Shown here: piece by piece, positions 43,901 through 51,241 of the stretch
Layout: each line of letters begins with the position of its first letter
Numbering within the stretch: the stretch's first letter is position 1
From: Gavia stellata
Lineage: Eukaryota > Chordata > Aves > Gaviiformes > Gaviidae
NCBI RefSeq assembly: GCF_030936135.1
Contig: NC_082637.1
Span: 434,001 to 498,000 of the forward strand
Length of the DNA stretch: 64,000 bases
Reading direction: 5' to 3'
Made by a program: the position numbers and the translations under genes
Notes under the pieces: model-generated
What the model saw: only the letters and a program-made list of their open reading frames with translations
Told to the model about the DNA's origin: nothing
Database searches by the model: none

Positions 43901-45129
43901 AGAGGGGTTATATTGTAGTCCTCAGGTTCTATTTCCCTATATTAATAAATATACTCATAACAGAGAAAGGACACATCTTCATAATGTACATTCAGCGCTG
44001 CACTCGAAATGCCTAATTTTTTTGAGATACTACCCTCTAATCAAAACCTTCAAAAGCCACAGGAAGTGAAACGATCAGGAAGCAACCTAGAGAATGTGAC
44101 CTAGGAAGAAAGAGTTGAAGAAAATTAATGCGTTTACCCTAATATAGACAAGAGGAGCTCCAGAGAACAATCAACAAACATTTTCCGTGCTCCCTGTCTG
44201 GGGCAAGCAGTTGACTGCATTTGCGCTGAAGAAAGTCAGGTGAGGTACAAGGGGACAGTTTCCAAACAAAGGTGGCAAAGCAAAAAACCGCACCATTTCC
44301 ACCCTGTTACTTCTTCACTGGATGCCCTCACGTGGGACTAAGCCAACATCTCCTAGAGACAGGCTACGTGTCCACGATCCCATCTGCCGCAGCGCAGGGG
44401 CTTCGGTTAGGGGATGCTCCCTTCCTCAGTACAGACGAGGTATGGGTCGACGGGGAGGGACAGTATTGCCAGCACAGGCTGGGTAACTCTGGATTCAGGC
44501 AGAAGCGGCAACAAAACAACCGCAGCATTCAGCTGCTGTCCTTCGCTCGAGTACAAACTTGTAGAGGAGCTGGTAAGCAAAGACGAGCCCACACCTGCTC
44601 CACCCTCGCCGCCCCGCCGCTGCCTTCGGGGCCGGCACCGCTGGTCGGCCGCACCGCTCGCGGCGACGGATGCGCTCGAGCGCGGCCTCAGGGGGGGCCC
44701 CGGCAGGGACCCTGGGGCCGGCGCGTCCCCCGCCCTCGGCCCCGCGGTGGCACCACGGCCTCCGCCGTCGCTCTGCCAAGGCGCCCGGCCCCTCCGCCCC
44801 GGGCCGCGCCCCCTGAGCCCCGCGACTTCCCGGCCGCAGGAGCCCGCGCGCCCGGAGGCCCCCGCCGACGCCCCTCCCGCCCCCGGCGCAGCGCAGGGCC
44901 GCGGGCCACCCCGCAGCCTCCGCCGCCGGCTGCCGCGCTGCCTGCCCGCTCCCACAGGCCGCCCTCACCTCAGCCGGACCCTGCCGCGGCTCCCCGCTCG
45001 CTGCGCCAGGTCCCGCCAGCCCTTGCCGGGCTCTGCCCGGTCCAGCAGCTCGCTGAGCCTCCGGAGCAGCGGCTCCGCCAGGCGGCTGAGGGGCAGGGAC
45101 CCCGGCGCGCTCCGCACCGGCTCCGACAT
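10444..45129 (-). CDS. MALT1: MALT1 paracaspase, complete coding region in 17 exons (gene-level entry)
   Basis: This gene encodes the cytosolic scaffold and Arg-specific protease of the CARD-BCL10-MALT1 complex, which links antigen and ITAM receptors to NF-kB. Seventeen exons were joined by reading the minus strand. All have AG acceptors and GT donors, intron phases match throughout, and the sum is 2442 nt (813 residues plus stop). Domains in order are: death domain (about 17-108), Ig1 (110-197), Ig2 (197-289), linker (289-320), caspase-like domain (about 320-545), Ig3 (about 546-700) and a C-terminal tail. The catalytic dyad is His395 (AGHGYENYG) and Cys444 (LLDMCRKR), spaced 49 residues apart as in human His415/Cys464. 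The N-terminus is about 16 residues shorter than human, lacking the Pro/Ala-rich leader. No stop or frameshift was found, so the gene looks functional. Family knowledge comes from memory of the human protein. Identification is very secure. Confidence 0.97.
10909..11693 (-). other. MALT1 intron 16
   Basis: Weak donor GTTAAT and a strong acceptor CCTCTTTTGCAG. Nothing else recognised. Confidence 0.85.
11694..11819 (-). CDS. MALT1: MALT1 coding exon 16 (residues 618-659, TRAF6/ubiquitin site region)
   Basis: The acceptor TCTTGCAACAG precedes GACCTGG. The exon reads DLDVDPKETNKGTPEETGSY and KDLPKHCLYTRLSSLQKLR, phase 0 on both sides. TPEETGS is the second TRAF6-type motif (Glu633, human Glu653), and the nearby lysines are conserved. 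The donor AGG/GTTAAT is weak (T at +3, A at +5), but the next exon joins in frame at exactly the human position. Confidence 0.93.
11820..12729 (-). other. MALT1 intron 15
   Basis: Donor GTAAGT and acceptor TTGCAACAG. A TA dinucleotide run is at 12537-12551. Nothing else. Confidence 0.88.
12730..12887 (-). CDS. MALT1: MALT1 coding exon 15 (residues 565-617, Ig3)
   Basis: The acceptor TTTATTTGCAG precedes AGCTTCC and the donor is GCTC/GTAAGT; phase 1 in, phase 0 out. It reads ELPESMYLEFKCGVQIQLGF, then AAEFSNVMIIYTRIVKQPPE and CRAYITDFAL, part of the third Ig domain. Read-through past the donor stays open for a while but no longer resembles MALT1. Confidence 0.96.
12888..14350 (-). other. MALT1 intron 14
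   Basis: Donor GTATAG and acceptor TTTGCAG. AT-rich, nothing recognised. Confidence 0.88.
14351..14500 (-). CDS. MALT1: MALT1 coding exon 14 (residues 515-565, protease to Ig3 hinge)
   Basis: The acceptor TATTTTTAG precedes ATATGGGC and the donor is CATG/GTATAG; phase 1 in and out. It reads DMGKCHLTKGKQALEIRSSL, then SEKRALTDPIQ and NLQWAKAH. Trp560 is the counterpart of human Trp580, the hinge residue of the allosteric pocket between protease and Ig3. Confidence 0.97.
14501..16953 (-). other. MALT1 intron 13
   Basis: Donor GTGAAC and acceptor TATTTTTAG. A G/GA/A purine tract is at about 15700-15727. Nothing else recognised. Confidence 0.88.
16954..17081 (-). CDS. MALT1: MALT1 coding exon 13 (residues 472-515, caspase-like domain)
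   Basis: The acceptor CTCATAG precedes GTGCCAAGG and the donor is GAAG/GTGAAC; phase 2 in, phase 1 out. It reads CQGAEAFEIQQSGLANGIFM and LEDKKITVLLDEVAE. The one clear change from human is QQS for QHS. Confidence 0.97.
17082..18161 (-). other. MALT1 intron 12
   Basis: Donor GTAAGG and acceptor CTCATAG. A 96-codon plus-strand open frame (17130-17420) has no recognised likeness. Nothing else seen. Confidence 0.88.
18162..18236 (-). CDS. MALT1: MALT1 coding exon 12 (residues 447-472)
   Basis: The acceptor TTTATTGCAG precedes GAATGAATATG and the donor is GCAAC/GTAAGG; phase 2 in and out. It reads NEYDDTILILDALKVTANIV then FGYA, matching human NDYDDTIPILDALKVTANIVFGYA. This is a caspase-fold segment after the catalytic cysteine loop. 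Confidence 0.97.
18237..19603 (-). other. MALT1 intron 11
   Basis: Donor GTAGAA and acceptor TTTATTGCAG. A T13 run and a TTTA repeat are at 18566-18602. Nothing else. Confidence 0.88.
19604..19781 (-). CDS. MALT1: MALT1 coding exon 11 (residues 388-447, catalytic His and Cys)
   Basis: The acceptor GAACTCTCAG precedes GTTTGTTATAC and the donor is AAAAG/GTAGAA; phase 1 in, phase 2 out. It carries LLYYAGHGYENYGNSFMVP with catalytic His395, and GLNVFLLDMCRKR with catalytic Cys444. Both residues are intact, so protease activity is expected. The exon is nearly identical to the human one. Confidence 0.98.
20346..20370. repeat. T25 homopolymer in MALT1 intron 10
   Basis: Uninterrupted T run, preceded by a second T14 at 20297-20310. 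On the minus strand these are poly(A); they may be tails of unrecognised retroelements or simple repeats. Confidence 0.9.
22306..22351. repeat. CT-rich and T tract
   Basis: CTCTCTCTCG-type dinucleotides running into a T run; a pyrimidine microsatellite in MALT1 intron 10. Confidence 0.9.
25555..25758 (-). CDS. MALT1: MALT1 coding exon 10 (residues 320-388, caspase-like domain start)
   Basis: The acceptor TTTGTCTTTGCAG precedes CAACAG and the donor is TATG/GTAAGA; phase 1 in and out. It reads TDKVALLIGNMSYWNHPQLK, then VDVYELTNLLRQLDFKVVSL and NAVDEFLLLLDKGVYG. This is the first beta-alpha part of the caspase fold and is almost identical to human. Confidence 0.98.
25759..27602 (-). other. MALT1 intron 9
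   Basis: Donor GTAAGT and acceptor TTTGCAG. Open frames of 70-140 codons on the plus strand show no family likeness and lack codon-like composition. Nothing else recognised. Confidence 0.88.
27603..27635 (-). CDS. MALT1: MALT1 coding exon 9, 33-nt microexon (residues 309-320)
   Basis: The acceptor TTTCAAGCAG precedes ACGTACAAG and the donor is GTTG/GTAAGT. It reads DVQEQSNRRPV, aligning with human DNKEQTTDQPLA. It is phase 1 on both sides. This is the last linker piece before the caspase-like fold. Confidence 0.88.
27636..28761 (-). other. MALT1 intron 8
   Basis: Donor GTAAGT and acceptor TTTCAAGCAG. Nothing recognised inside. Confidence 0.88.
28762..28788 (-). CDS. MALT1: MALT1 coding exon 8, 27-nt microexon (residues 300-309)
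   Basis: The acceptor TTATTCACAG precedes AAGATC and the donor is CCAG/GTAAGT. It reads EDLSDLQKP, aligning with human DELNNLGHP. It is phase 1 on both sides. The segment is a linker between Ig2 and the protease domain. Confidence 0.88.
28789..30506 (-). other. MALT1 intron 7, with a short CR1-like tail
   Basis: Donor GTAAAG and acceptor TTATTCACAG. It contains ATTCTATGATTCTATGA at 29818-29834. A G-run (GGGGGGG) is near 29907. Otherwise unremarkable. Confidence 0.85.
29818..29834 (+). repeat. CR1-type 3' terminal octamer repeat
   Basis: Two copies of ATTCTATG in tandem are the hallmark 3' end of bird CR1 LINEs and of SINEs that borrow that tail. The 500 bases upstream (from about 29300) are somewhat richer in GC than the intron but were not recognised as CR1 body sequence, so the element may be a CR1-tailed unit of another kind or very diverged. 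Confidence 0.5.
30507..30539 (-). CDS. MALT1: MALT1 coding exon 7, 33-nt microexon with TRAF6 motif (residues 289-300)
   Basis: A C-rich and T-rich tract leads to an acceptor ACACAAG before GAAGGAAAG; the donor is GAAG/GTAAAG. The exon reads GRKAMAVECTE and is phase 1 on both sides. Its 33 nt equal the length of human exon 7, the cassette that separates isoforms MALT1A and MALT1B. The AVECTE core of the TRAF6-binding site (human Glu316, here Glu296) is kept, while the preceding human TDE is KAM. A 24-nt version using a closer AG (CTATGGCAG start) is possible but fits the family less well. Confidence 0.87.
30540..31269 (-). other. MALT1 intron 6
   Basis: Donor GTAAGG. It ends in a C-rich and T-rich pyrimidine tract next to the exon 7 acceptor (minus strand; G/A-rich on plus at about 30551-30570). 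No other feature seen. Confidence 0.85.
31270..31366 (-). CDS. MALT1: MALT1 coding exon 6 (residues 257-289, Ig2 end)
   Basis: The acceptor TTGTATAG precedes GTAACTTACG and the donor is ATAG/GTAAGG; phase 0 in, phase 1 out. It reads VTYVDMEHQGTYWCHVFNDR and EDQDSKKIEVVI, closely matching human VPYVDLEHQGTYWCHVYNDR. It contains the F-strand Cys of Ig2. Confidence 0.97.
31367..31954 (-). other. MALT1 intron 5
   Basis: Donor GTAAGT and acceptor TTGTATAG. Nothing recognised inside. Confidence 0.9.
31955..32133 (-). CDS. MALT1: MALT1 coding exon 5 (residues 197-256, Ig2 first part)
   Basis: The acceptor TTATTAAG precedes GGAGCTTAATTGG and the donor is GTG/GTAAGT; phase 1 in, phase 0 out. It reads SLIGLPENKLRICIQPQSQN and then GNPIPHYQWFRNGFPL, the second Ig domain. 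The peptide before KLRIC is about four residues shorter than human. Using the AG four bases further in would create an immediate stop, so the chosen acceptor is the only workable one. Confidence 0.95.
32134..36211 (-). other. MALT1 intron 4
   Basis: Donor GTACGT and acceptor TTATTAAG. It contains an A/C-only-like tract at about 34791-34890 and T runs near 33308 and 34318. No coding likeness. Confidence 0.9.
34791..34890. repeat. A/C-rich low-complexity tract
   Basis: About 100 bases made almost only of A and C (blocks such as ACACCACACAAAAAAACCCC), in MALT1 intron 4. Likely an expanded simple sequence. Confidence 0.85.
36212..36350 (-). CDS. MALT1: MALT1 coding exon 4 (residues 151-197, Ig1 second half)
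   Basis: The acceptor TAATTCAG precedes GTTCCCC and the donor is CAGG/GTACGT; phase 0 in, phase 1 out. The translation includes VPHGNSPELVLNPVNV, then NDSGFYICRVNSESSFVFSR and WARLEVCDLQ. The DSGFYICRV motif is the F-strand of an Ig fold and aligns with human KDAGFYVCRVNNN. Confidence 0.96.
36351..37469 (-). other. MALT1 intron 3
   Basis: Donor GTAACA and acceptor TAATTCAG. AT-rich; no repeat or gene recognised. Confidence 0.9.
37470..37591 (-). CDS. MALT1: MALT1 coding exon 3 (residues 110-150, Ig1 first half)
   Basis: The acceptor TTTAAAG precedes GTATAAAG and the donor is GAG/GTAACA; phase 1 in, phase 0 out. It reads GIKIVVQPDSQAVLSGQ, then VVKLCCWATGHPFVHYQWFK, the first Ig-like domain with the B-strand Cys and the WFK core. 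The residue after LCC is Trp133 (codon 37521-37523). The human residue at that place is Arg149, the reported auto-cleavage site, so this site is missing here. Confidence 0.97.
38570..39137. mobile_element. Solo LTR of an avian endogenous retrovirus, with 5-bp target duplication
   Basis: The 568-bp element starts TGTTGTGGGTTAACC and ends with CCGTACA, giving the TG...CA ends of an LTR. It is flanked on both sides by ACTAG (38565-38569 and 39138-39142), a 5-bp target duplication as made by ERVL-type elements. The interior (GATATGGAATATCTCTTTGG, the GAGAAACAGAGAAGG block, the CTATGAAGAAAACTAAC block) matches from memory a very common bird LTR family. No internal retroviral genes remain, so it is a recombined solo LTR. 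In the orientation written it is antisense to MALT1; true LTR orientation was not proven. Several AATAAA signals lie inside. Confidence 0.85.
39556..39757. repeat. Pair of poly-C runs 178 bp apart
   Basis: C13 at 39556-39568 and C12 at 39746-39757. On the transcribed (minus) strand these are G runs inside MALT1 intron 2. Confidence 0.85.
42965..43131 (-). CDS. MALT1: MALT1 coding exon 2 (residues 54-110, death domain C-half)
   Basis: The acceptor TTTTGTAG precedes CCCGCTGG and the donor is CAG/GTCAGT. The translation runs from PLDLEQCSLKVLEPEGSPSW to LSHSG, nearly identical to the human death-domain end (LDLEQCSLKVLEPEGSPS, FLQAMEHTEVLQ). The exon is phase 2 in and phase 1 out. The death domain helps hold MALT1 in the BCL10 filament. 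Confidence 0.97.
43132..44968 (-). other. MALT1 intron 1
   Basis: Donor GTGAGG and acceptor TTTTGTAG. The first few hundred bases after the donor are GC-rich CpG island; the rest is AT-rich. An A13 run is at 43232-43244. Nothing else was recognised. Confidence 0.9.
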
Positions 45130-45330
45130 CGCCCCTCTCCTGCCTCCCCAGCGGCTGCGAGCCACGGCCCGCCCGGGGCGGTCCTCCCGCCCGGAAGGAC
45201 GCGCTGAGCGCAGCCGCGTGGTGCGGCGCGGCCTCCCGCCTTCCCCTGAGGGGACCCTCGCCATGTCCGCGCCGGGGAGACCTCCGGCCCTTCGCAAGGG
45301 GAAGGTCTTCCCTCGGCCCGGGCGCGCGCG
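44580..45330 (-). promoter_or_regulatory. CpG island with MALT1 promoter and first exon
   Basis: This stretch is strongly GC-rich and CpG-dense compared with the AT-rich flanks, and it contains the MALT1 start codon. Upstream of the start are a GC box (GGGGCGG, 45175-45181) and an ETS-type site (CCGGAAG, 45191-45197), typical of TATA-less housekeeping promoters. No TATA box was seen. The transcription start cannot be fixed from sequence. The island could also serve the divergent ALPK2 side, but there is no direct evidence for this. Several long open frames in this GC-rich block on both strands are composition artefacts. Confidence 0.7.
44969..45129 (-). CDS. MALT1: MALT1 coding exon 1 (residues 1-54, death domain N-half)
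   Basis: The start was chosen at the ATG on 45127-45129 (MSEPVRSAPG), which precedes the conserved death-domain segment EPLLRRLSELLDRAEPGKGW. The exon ends CTG AG followed by GTGAGG, phase 2, and Ser54 is completed by exon 2. The frame is also open upstream with in-frame ATGs at 45264 and 45297, but those extensions are Arg/Gly-rich CpG-island sequence with no likeness to the human N-terminus. The human leader of about 30 residues (Pro/Ala-rich) is reduced to about 16 here. The exon sits in a CpG island. Confidence 0.93.
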
Positions 45331-46242
45331 CTTCGGCGCTGCTGACAGCGTGGGGGAACCGGTCAGGGTTTTGTTTTAACCGTTTTGAAACGGGAAAGTT
45401 GAGTGTCTGACTTTGAGGCTGAGACCTGCTGCCAGCGTGGGCAGCGGGTGCGGAGAAGGCCAGACACGGCCAGAGCAGCTCTCCTGTGAGAGGGAGAGGA
45501 GTCGGGCAGGGGGATAAACCAGGCAAAAATCGTACACCACTGGGGCCAGGGGCTCGCTTTGAGGAGAAACAGCTTTATCTAACCACAGCCAACACAGCCA
45601 CGGACTCCTCTCTGTGAGGCACGCTCTCCCTCTTGAGTGCTCCCAGACAAAGAAGTGCCCGGCTTAAGGGGTCGGGTGCCTTATGTGTCTTTTACCGAGG
45701 GAGAAGAGGTACTGCTGGGGAAGAGTCTCCCAAGGAGAGGTGTTTCCGGGACTGCTGTCCATCACTGCTAGTCAACGGATGAGCGTGGCCATGATCTAAG
45801 GGGAACTATCTGGAATTACAGCTTGCTTAAAGTGGACTGAAAGTACCTTAGAAAGTAATTTTACTAATATTTTAGTCTGTGATCAAGCATTCAAATGGGG
45901 CTGCCTGTATTTCTGCAGTATTTTTTCATGTGACTGCAAGCTTGCCTTGCCTTCCCTGTGAGCAAGCTGGAGCTCAGGTGGCACCAGACCAAACTGATAA
46001 GCATTGCTGTTCAGTAGAGTCTCTTGTCTCGTGGGTTGCACTGCACTAGTCTAAACGGGCTTACATCAGCTTGGAGAGACGTATCTGCCTGCAGAGCAGA
46101 TGACAGTGTAACATCTCTCCTGACTTCTGTGGGGTCCAAAATCTCTAAAAAAAAAGCCATTTAGTTAGACTTAACTTGAAGTAATTGCATTGAGTAGCTT
46201 TTCGCTGCATCATTAACCAATAGTTTATTTCTCCTAATTTAG

Positions 46243-46277
46243 GTGCAAAACCAATCTGCATGGCAAAACGGATACAG
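46243..46277 (+). other. Splice-flanked 35-nt segment, possible ALPK2 leader exon
   Basis: TTATTTCTCCTAATTTAG precedes it and CAG/GTGAGA follows, both good splice signals. It holds one ATG (46260) open to the donor (MAKRIQ, phase 0). It lies just outside the MALT1 CpG island on the ALPK2 side. There is no protein likeness, so it could equally be chance. Confidence 0.2.
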
Positions 46278-47359
46278 GTGAGAGAGGGAATTTCACTTCC
46301 TGATGCTATGTAGTTATCCACAGCTGTGTATGACTTAGCTGCTAGAAAATCAGGCAGGTGCCTTTCACCCACCTCAGCCTATGGTCTGTGCTTGTTGGGT
46401 GTCTTCCTACAATGTCAAACAGTTAAATTACCTCAGGTGAATATGGTTTTAAATCTGGTTGCTCATTTCTTTGGGGATTATTTTGACTATTAGGCTATTA
46501 TATAAAACAGGTACTCCTGCTGCTGTTCCTGACTGAGGGAGGTTGTAGGTGCTATATTTATTGCTGAACACAGCAGTTTCCTATCTCGGTCTAGGTAACT
46601 GGGAGCAAGAAGTATTTAGCACCATAGTAGCTCATAACCAGTTTTAGCTGCACTTTCAGCAAAATGCTTAAGAAAAAACTTGGCACAAAACTTGCTTTTC
46701 AGCCTTTTCTAGATCTCTTGAGCTCAGAGCGGTTTGTGCAATTCATTAAAGTTCCTCCTGTGTGAGACTTGCCTTCTTGGGTAACAGAAGTGGGAATACT
46801 TTCTTGCTTCAGGATTCTCTCATTTGCCTTTGATGAATGTGAATTGTTAGGTGAATTTTTAAGTAGTGATTGTTAAAAGTTCACTATCCGCTTTTGGTTT
46901 CCTCAACCTACTTGTTAGGGATTGCAGATTTTCTCATGTTCAGCAGAACTTTTGTGTGCTTAACTTCAAGCAAGTAAGAAATTCCCAACGTGCCTAGCAA
47001 AGCAGTTAAGCACACTTAAGCATCTGCTTTAAAAAACAACCCAGTGCTTTATTATGAAAAGCTAAGGCCAACACTTCCTCCCTCTCAAGGCCACGAGGAA
47101 ATTCCTGTGGACTTCTATGGGAGTAGGGTGTACCCTCTCATCCCTGCCAACCCTCTCTCCTGCTCCATCTGGCTGAGGTTTTCCCAGGAAGAGACATCTG
47201 CTGCATGTAATGAAATAGTCTCTCTTAAAAGTCAAACTGTTCTGTGATCAGGCTCACTATACTAAGGTCACACTAGCAAAACAACACTGAAGCTTTCAGC
47301 TAGCTTCTCAGCTCTGAAACAACATGCATGAATTAAATGTCTTTTGTCTTGTAACGCAG

Positions 47360-47413
47360 AGTCAAACCACTGGCCTGGCCCGCTTCTAGAACTTAAAGAA
47401 GGAGCACTCAAGG
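47360..47413 (+). other. Splice-flanked 54-nt segment, possible ALPK2 leader exon
   Basis: TTTTGTCTTGTAACGCAG precedes it and AAGG/GTAAGT follows, an ideal donor. One frame is open (SNHWPGPLLELKEGALK). No likeness to known ALPK2 protein. It is a candidate noncoding or small coding exon only. Confidence 0.25.
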
Positions 47414-50400
47414 GTAAGTGCACATTTACGGTTTGAGAGGTCAAATTGTTTATACTTTTAAAATTAATTGCCTACTCTTTTCTCCTGTGTGCTAATAGAA
47501 TGCATATCATAAAAGATAAATAAATGAAGAAGAGCAAGTTACTTTATTCTTAATGCACAACATGAATATAGTGATTTATACTGTTATGGAACAGGAAGTA
47601 TAATTTATTTGCTTCTGCTAAAGTATAGTAATTTTTGCTCGTCTTTCTTTTTTTTAAACATGTTGCATTTAGAATTCTGCTAAATGTTTCTGAAATTACA
47701 CTTGGTACTATCTCCGCTGAGTTTCAGCAACACAAACAAAATTGCAAAAATCGTATGAAAGCAAGCTTCCTTCTCTAAAGAATGTGTAAGTGATACTAGG
47801 TATCCCGAAATACGCATTTTATTCTTTCTAAATATGTATTGCGTGGCCTAATACTCATTAGGTAAAAATTTCCTCCATTCCTGAGAAAAAATCTGGTTAC
47901 TTGGTAGCATGTAGATGATTATCAGGCTAGATGCATGAATTGCTCATGCTGACAGTGTCAGATGCTTGGCAAGTGTTAAAAATAGATTAAAACATATCAG
48001 TGTTAAGAGTTGTGCTGTGATTGCTTATTTTAATTACTCTATATTTAGGTCTTTGTTAGAGATATGTGGAGCCAGTCATTTATTCTTCTTACATTTAGCC
48101 AACGAATTATAGCTGTGGTGTTTTCTTTATACTGTGGTGCTGTTTACAATGGGTAGTACACTAATATAAAAGTTGTCAAAAAGCCTCGGATGTCAGAAGT
48201 TGAAGAAACACAATATATCACTGTATATTTGTCAAGGACATATTTTTCAGACATCTGCTTTTTGAACAGCCAAAACTTCACTGATGTTTTTCTTATCCAA
48301 ACCTTGTTAATACAATACATGTATGATAATTGGTTTAGATAATACAGTATTTCGCTAGTTTGATTTCTGACATTGCATGCTCTTCGACAAGTATACTACT
48401 CGAAATGTTTGATTTGATTGCAGTGTCTTGAAGGATTTACTGAAGAATAATAGGGTTATAGTTATTGCAGCATTAGGAATTCCAGACAGAACTGAGTCAG
48501 GCAGAATTACTGTGAGATACAGAAACAAATAGAAAATGCAGTTGTCGTAAATCCTTGCGTGCATGGGTTCTCACTACTCTTATCGCATCAAATGTTAGAC
48601 TCTGGAGTTGGCAAACTGCTGTATAAACACTTACTACAGCCCTATTGTGGATAGAGTTCACAAAGTTGTAAGTGAATTCTAGAATTCCAGTTTCTGTTGT
48701 CTTGGAGATTTTAACTTTTACAAGGTAACAACATTTAAGAATGTAGGCATGATCACAACACTTTTGGAAAATTTTTTTATGGTTGTCTGGCACAATCACT
48801 TTGGAAAGCTTGTATAGACTAGGAGTGGAGGAAAGTGGATCAGAAATTTAATGTGGAATTTGATTCCGTCAGAACTGATGGATGCACGGGGAAAAAAAAG
48901 ATCCACAGAAACATGCCAATGTTGATGAAACTTTTAAAGGAAAACTTTTAATAAAAGCTTTGATTTCTGTTAAAGGAAAAGTTTAAAAAGAGAACATGAA
49001 AATAAGCATTTCAATACGGCAAAACATGCATGGCAACTTTTTTGGAAAAAAGTTGTATGTTTCCGATCATAAATATATATATATAAAAAATATGTATTTC
49101 CATACAGGGAATATATAATACCTCATTTAAGAAATCTAAATTGGTGTGTAATGTCTGTGTATGTTGCATTACAGGAAGAGTCCATGTTTTGTTTTATTTT
49201 GGAAGAACAAAAATGCTAAACTTACAAAATTTGCTACAAAATAAAAAAATCTCTGTTGAGAGATGCCCTGGATGAGGAGGTGAAAGAATGTGTGTATTCC
49301 CAAACGTAAAACAGTTGGCAGGCTGGGAACAGGGATTGGGTGGAATTATGGCTATTGAATTCTTAGAGGAACGTTGCAGCTATACAAACCGTATGCAAAA
49401 TCTTCTGCAATAAAATTAAGACATATTCGACAAATATTTCCAGGGAGAATGGAAAGGGAATTAGCATTAACCTTGGAAGATAACTGCATGTAAGCAGGAC
49501 ACTGAGATTTCATGGACGACTGGATGACAGGATGTGTATTATACATACAGTACCATAGTTGGTCATTCTGGAAAGGTTCTGTAAGGTTATTCGAGTGATT
49601 AGGCCTATGATGTCTTTGTATCTCTGCAACCCAAGAGTCAGGGTCATAAAAACACAAGCTTTGTTAGCAGTAATATTTCATTTTAAGCTATATTGGCTAT
49701 TTCAAGTTATTTGCTATGCAAGCTATTGCAGTAAATATTATCCTTTCAGTTCTCACATACATATGCTAGGAATCTCTTAAGACTTTCTGTCTGTGGTATG
49801 GGGCTTTTCATGCCTAATCTTAAACAATACAGACATATTTATTGACAGAAATGCATAGAAAGTCCTGTTTCCCTGAGCACTGTAGAAATCAGTAATTATA
49901 TATACAAGCTTTCTTGTGGCCAGCGCTTCACCCCAAACTTTCCTGTTTAAGTCTAGACTAAATCACCTTTGTGTTTCTCAGTACATGATCATGCAGAGCG
50001 TGAGTCTGGCCAGGCTGCAGCAGGACTCTGTTATATCCCACATGCTTCTGTTTTCTGTCTGTGCCAAATAACAGGGTAAGGGAAGAATAATGTGTATGCA
50101 GCATTCATGCCAACATGATGCCAGCGTGAGGCAGGGGCATGGACACAGACCCAGGCGCTGGGAAGTTCTGCCTAGTCCCACCTTTTAGACCCTGCCCCTT
50201 TTAGAGTTTTCTTGGGATCATGTGGTTAGTGAAGATTCCTTTCTGCTTTTTTTGTTGTTCTGCTTTTTTTTGTCTGTTCTGCTTTTGCTGCTTTCTCTCC
50301 CTTTAATCAATATAATATTTGCAACATCCTGCTGTCCATACCAGCTAGCTTTCTGGTTGGATCTGCACAGTATATGACCATTTCTGTTCATCATAAAGAA

Positions 50401-51198
50401 AGGTTTTGTGGTTATTAGCATTTTGGTTTGGAGATTTTTCATGTTTATCTTAACTGAAGTCTAATTACAGCCACCAGCTTTCTTTGTGGTTAAGCTACCT
50501 GCCAATGTAACATCTCTAAAAAGGGATGTATGAAAATGTATGTAGTATGCCCAGGCAAATAGAGAAGGAGCTATTGATAAATCCAAATTTAGTAGGATAG
50601 TCTAGGGGATAATAATTGTTTTTCAAAAGGGCAAATCCAGATCCCAAAGTTTGGTCTGTGTACTGGAGGTGATAGTAGGAAACTCTGCTGGCATTTGGGG
50701 AATTTGTTGTCTCAGACCAAGTATCTCAGAACAAACCGTGAAGCACATAAGCAAATACTCCACTGACTTTCTAAACCAGATCTGTCTGATAGAGAAGTGT
50801 TAAAAGAGTGGGTGAGCAGATTGTATTATGCATGCATCCACATCCTCCTCATATACACATACGTACGCAGAAGAAAGATTGTGCTTTCTGTATGTTCAAG
50901 TCTTTCTCCAAGCTCATTTAAAGTAGTGTAGTTCTGTTTTCCTATCACAGTGATGACATTCAGCACAGCTCTCTCTTTCCTACCAAAAAAAGTCAGCCAG
51001 GCAAACCCAAAAATCAGCGATGACAAAGAAATAAAGAACTTCCCAATAAAGAGCTTGATCCTGTTATAGGAGAAGTGCCCTCTGCCCCATGGAAACAGTT
51101 TCTAGTTCATTACTATTCTCACATCTTTTGTCAGTCCTGGTTTTAAAACATACTTCTTTTATCAGGTCTATCAGATTTAAAATAGTGTTTGCAATAAG

Positions 51199-51241
51199 AT
51201 CTTTAAAGGTCCCTTCGAACCCAAACCATTCTGTGATTTTA
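51199..51241 (+). mobile_element. CR1 LINE 3' end fragment
   Basis: The run from GATCTTTAAAGGTCCCTT through GAACCCAAACCATTCTGTGA is the typical end of a bird CR1 LINE. The terminal octamer repeats are degraded (ATTCTGTGATTTTAT). The 5' extent is unclear. Plus orientation. Confidence 0.8.

Noticed and set aside
44272-45526. Long open frames of 180-340 codons on both strands in the CpG island
   Set aside because: Composition is extreme Pro/Arg/Ala/Gly with few stops because of GC content. Only the MALT1 first exon in this block has family likeness.
48190-48352. Plus-strand open stretch beginning MSEVEETQYITVYL
   Set aside because: Short, AT-rich, no flanking splice signals of note and no recognised family.
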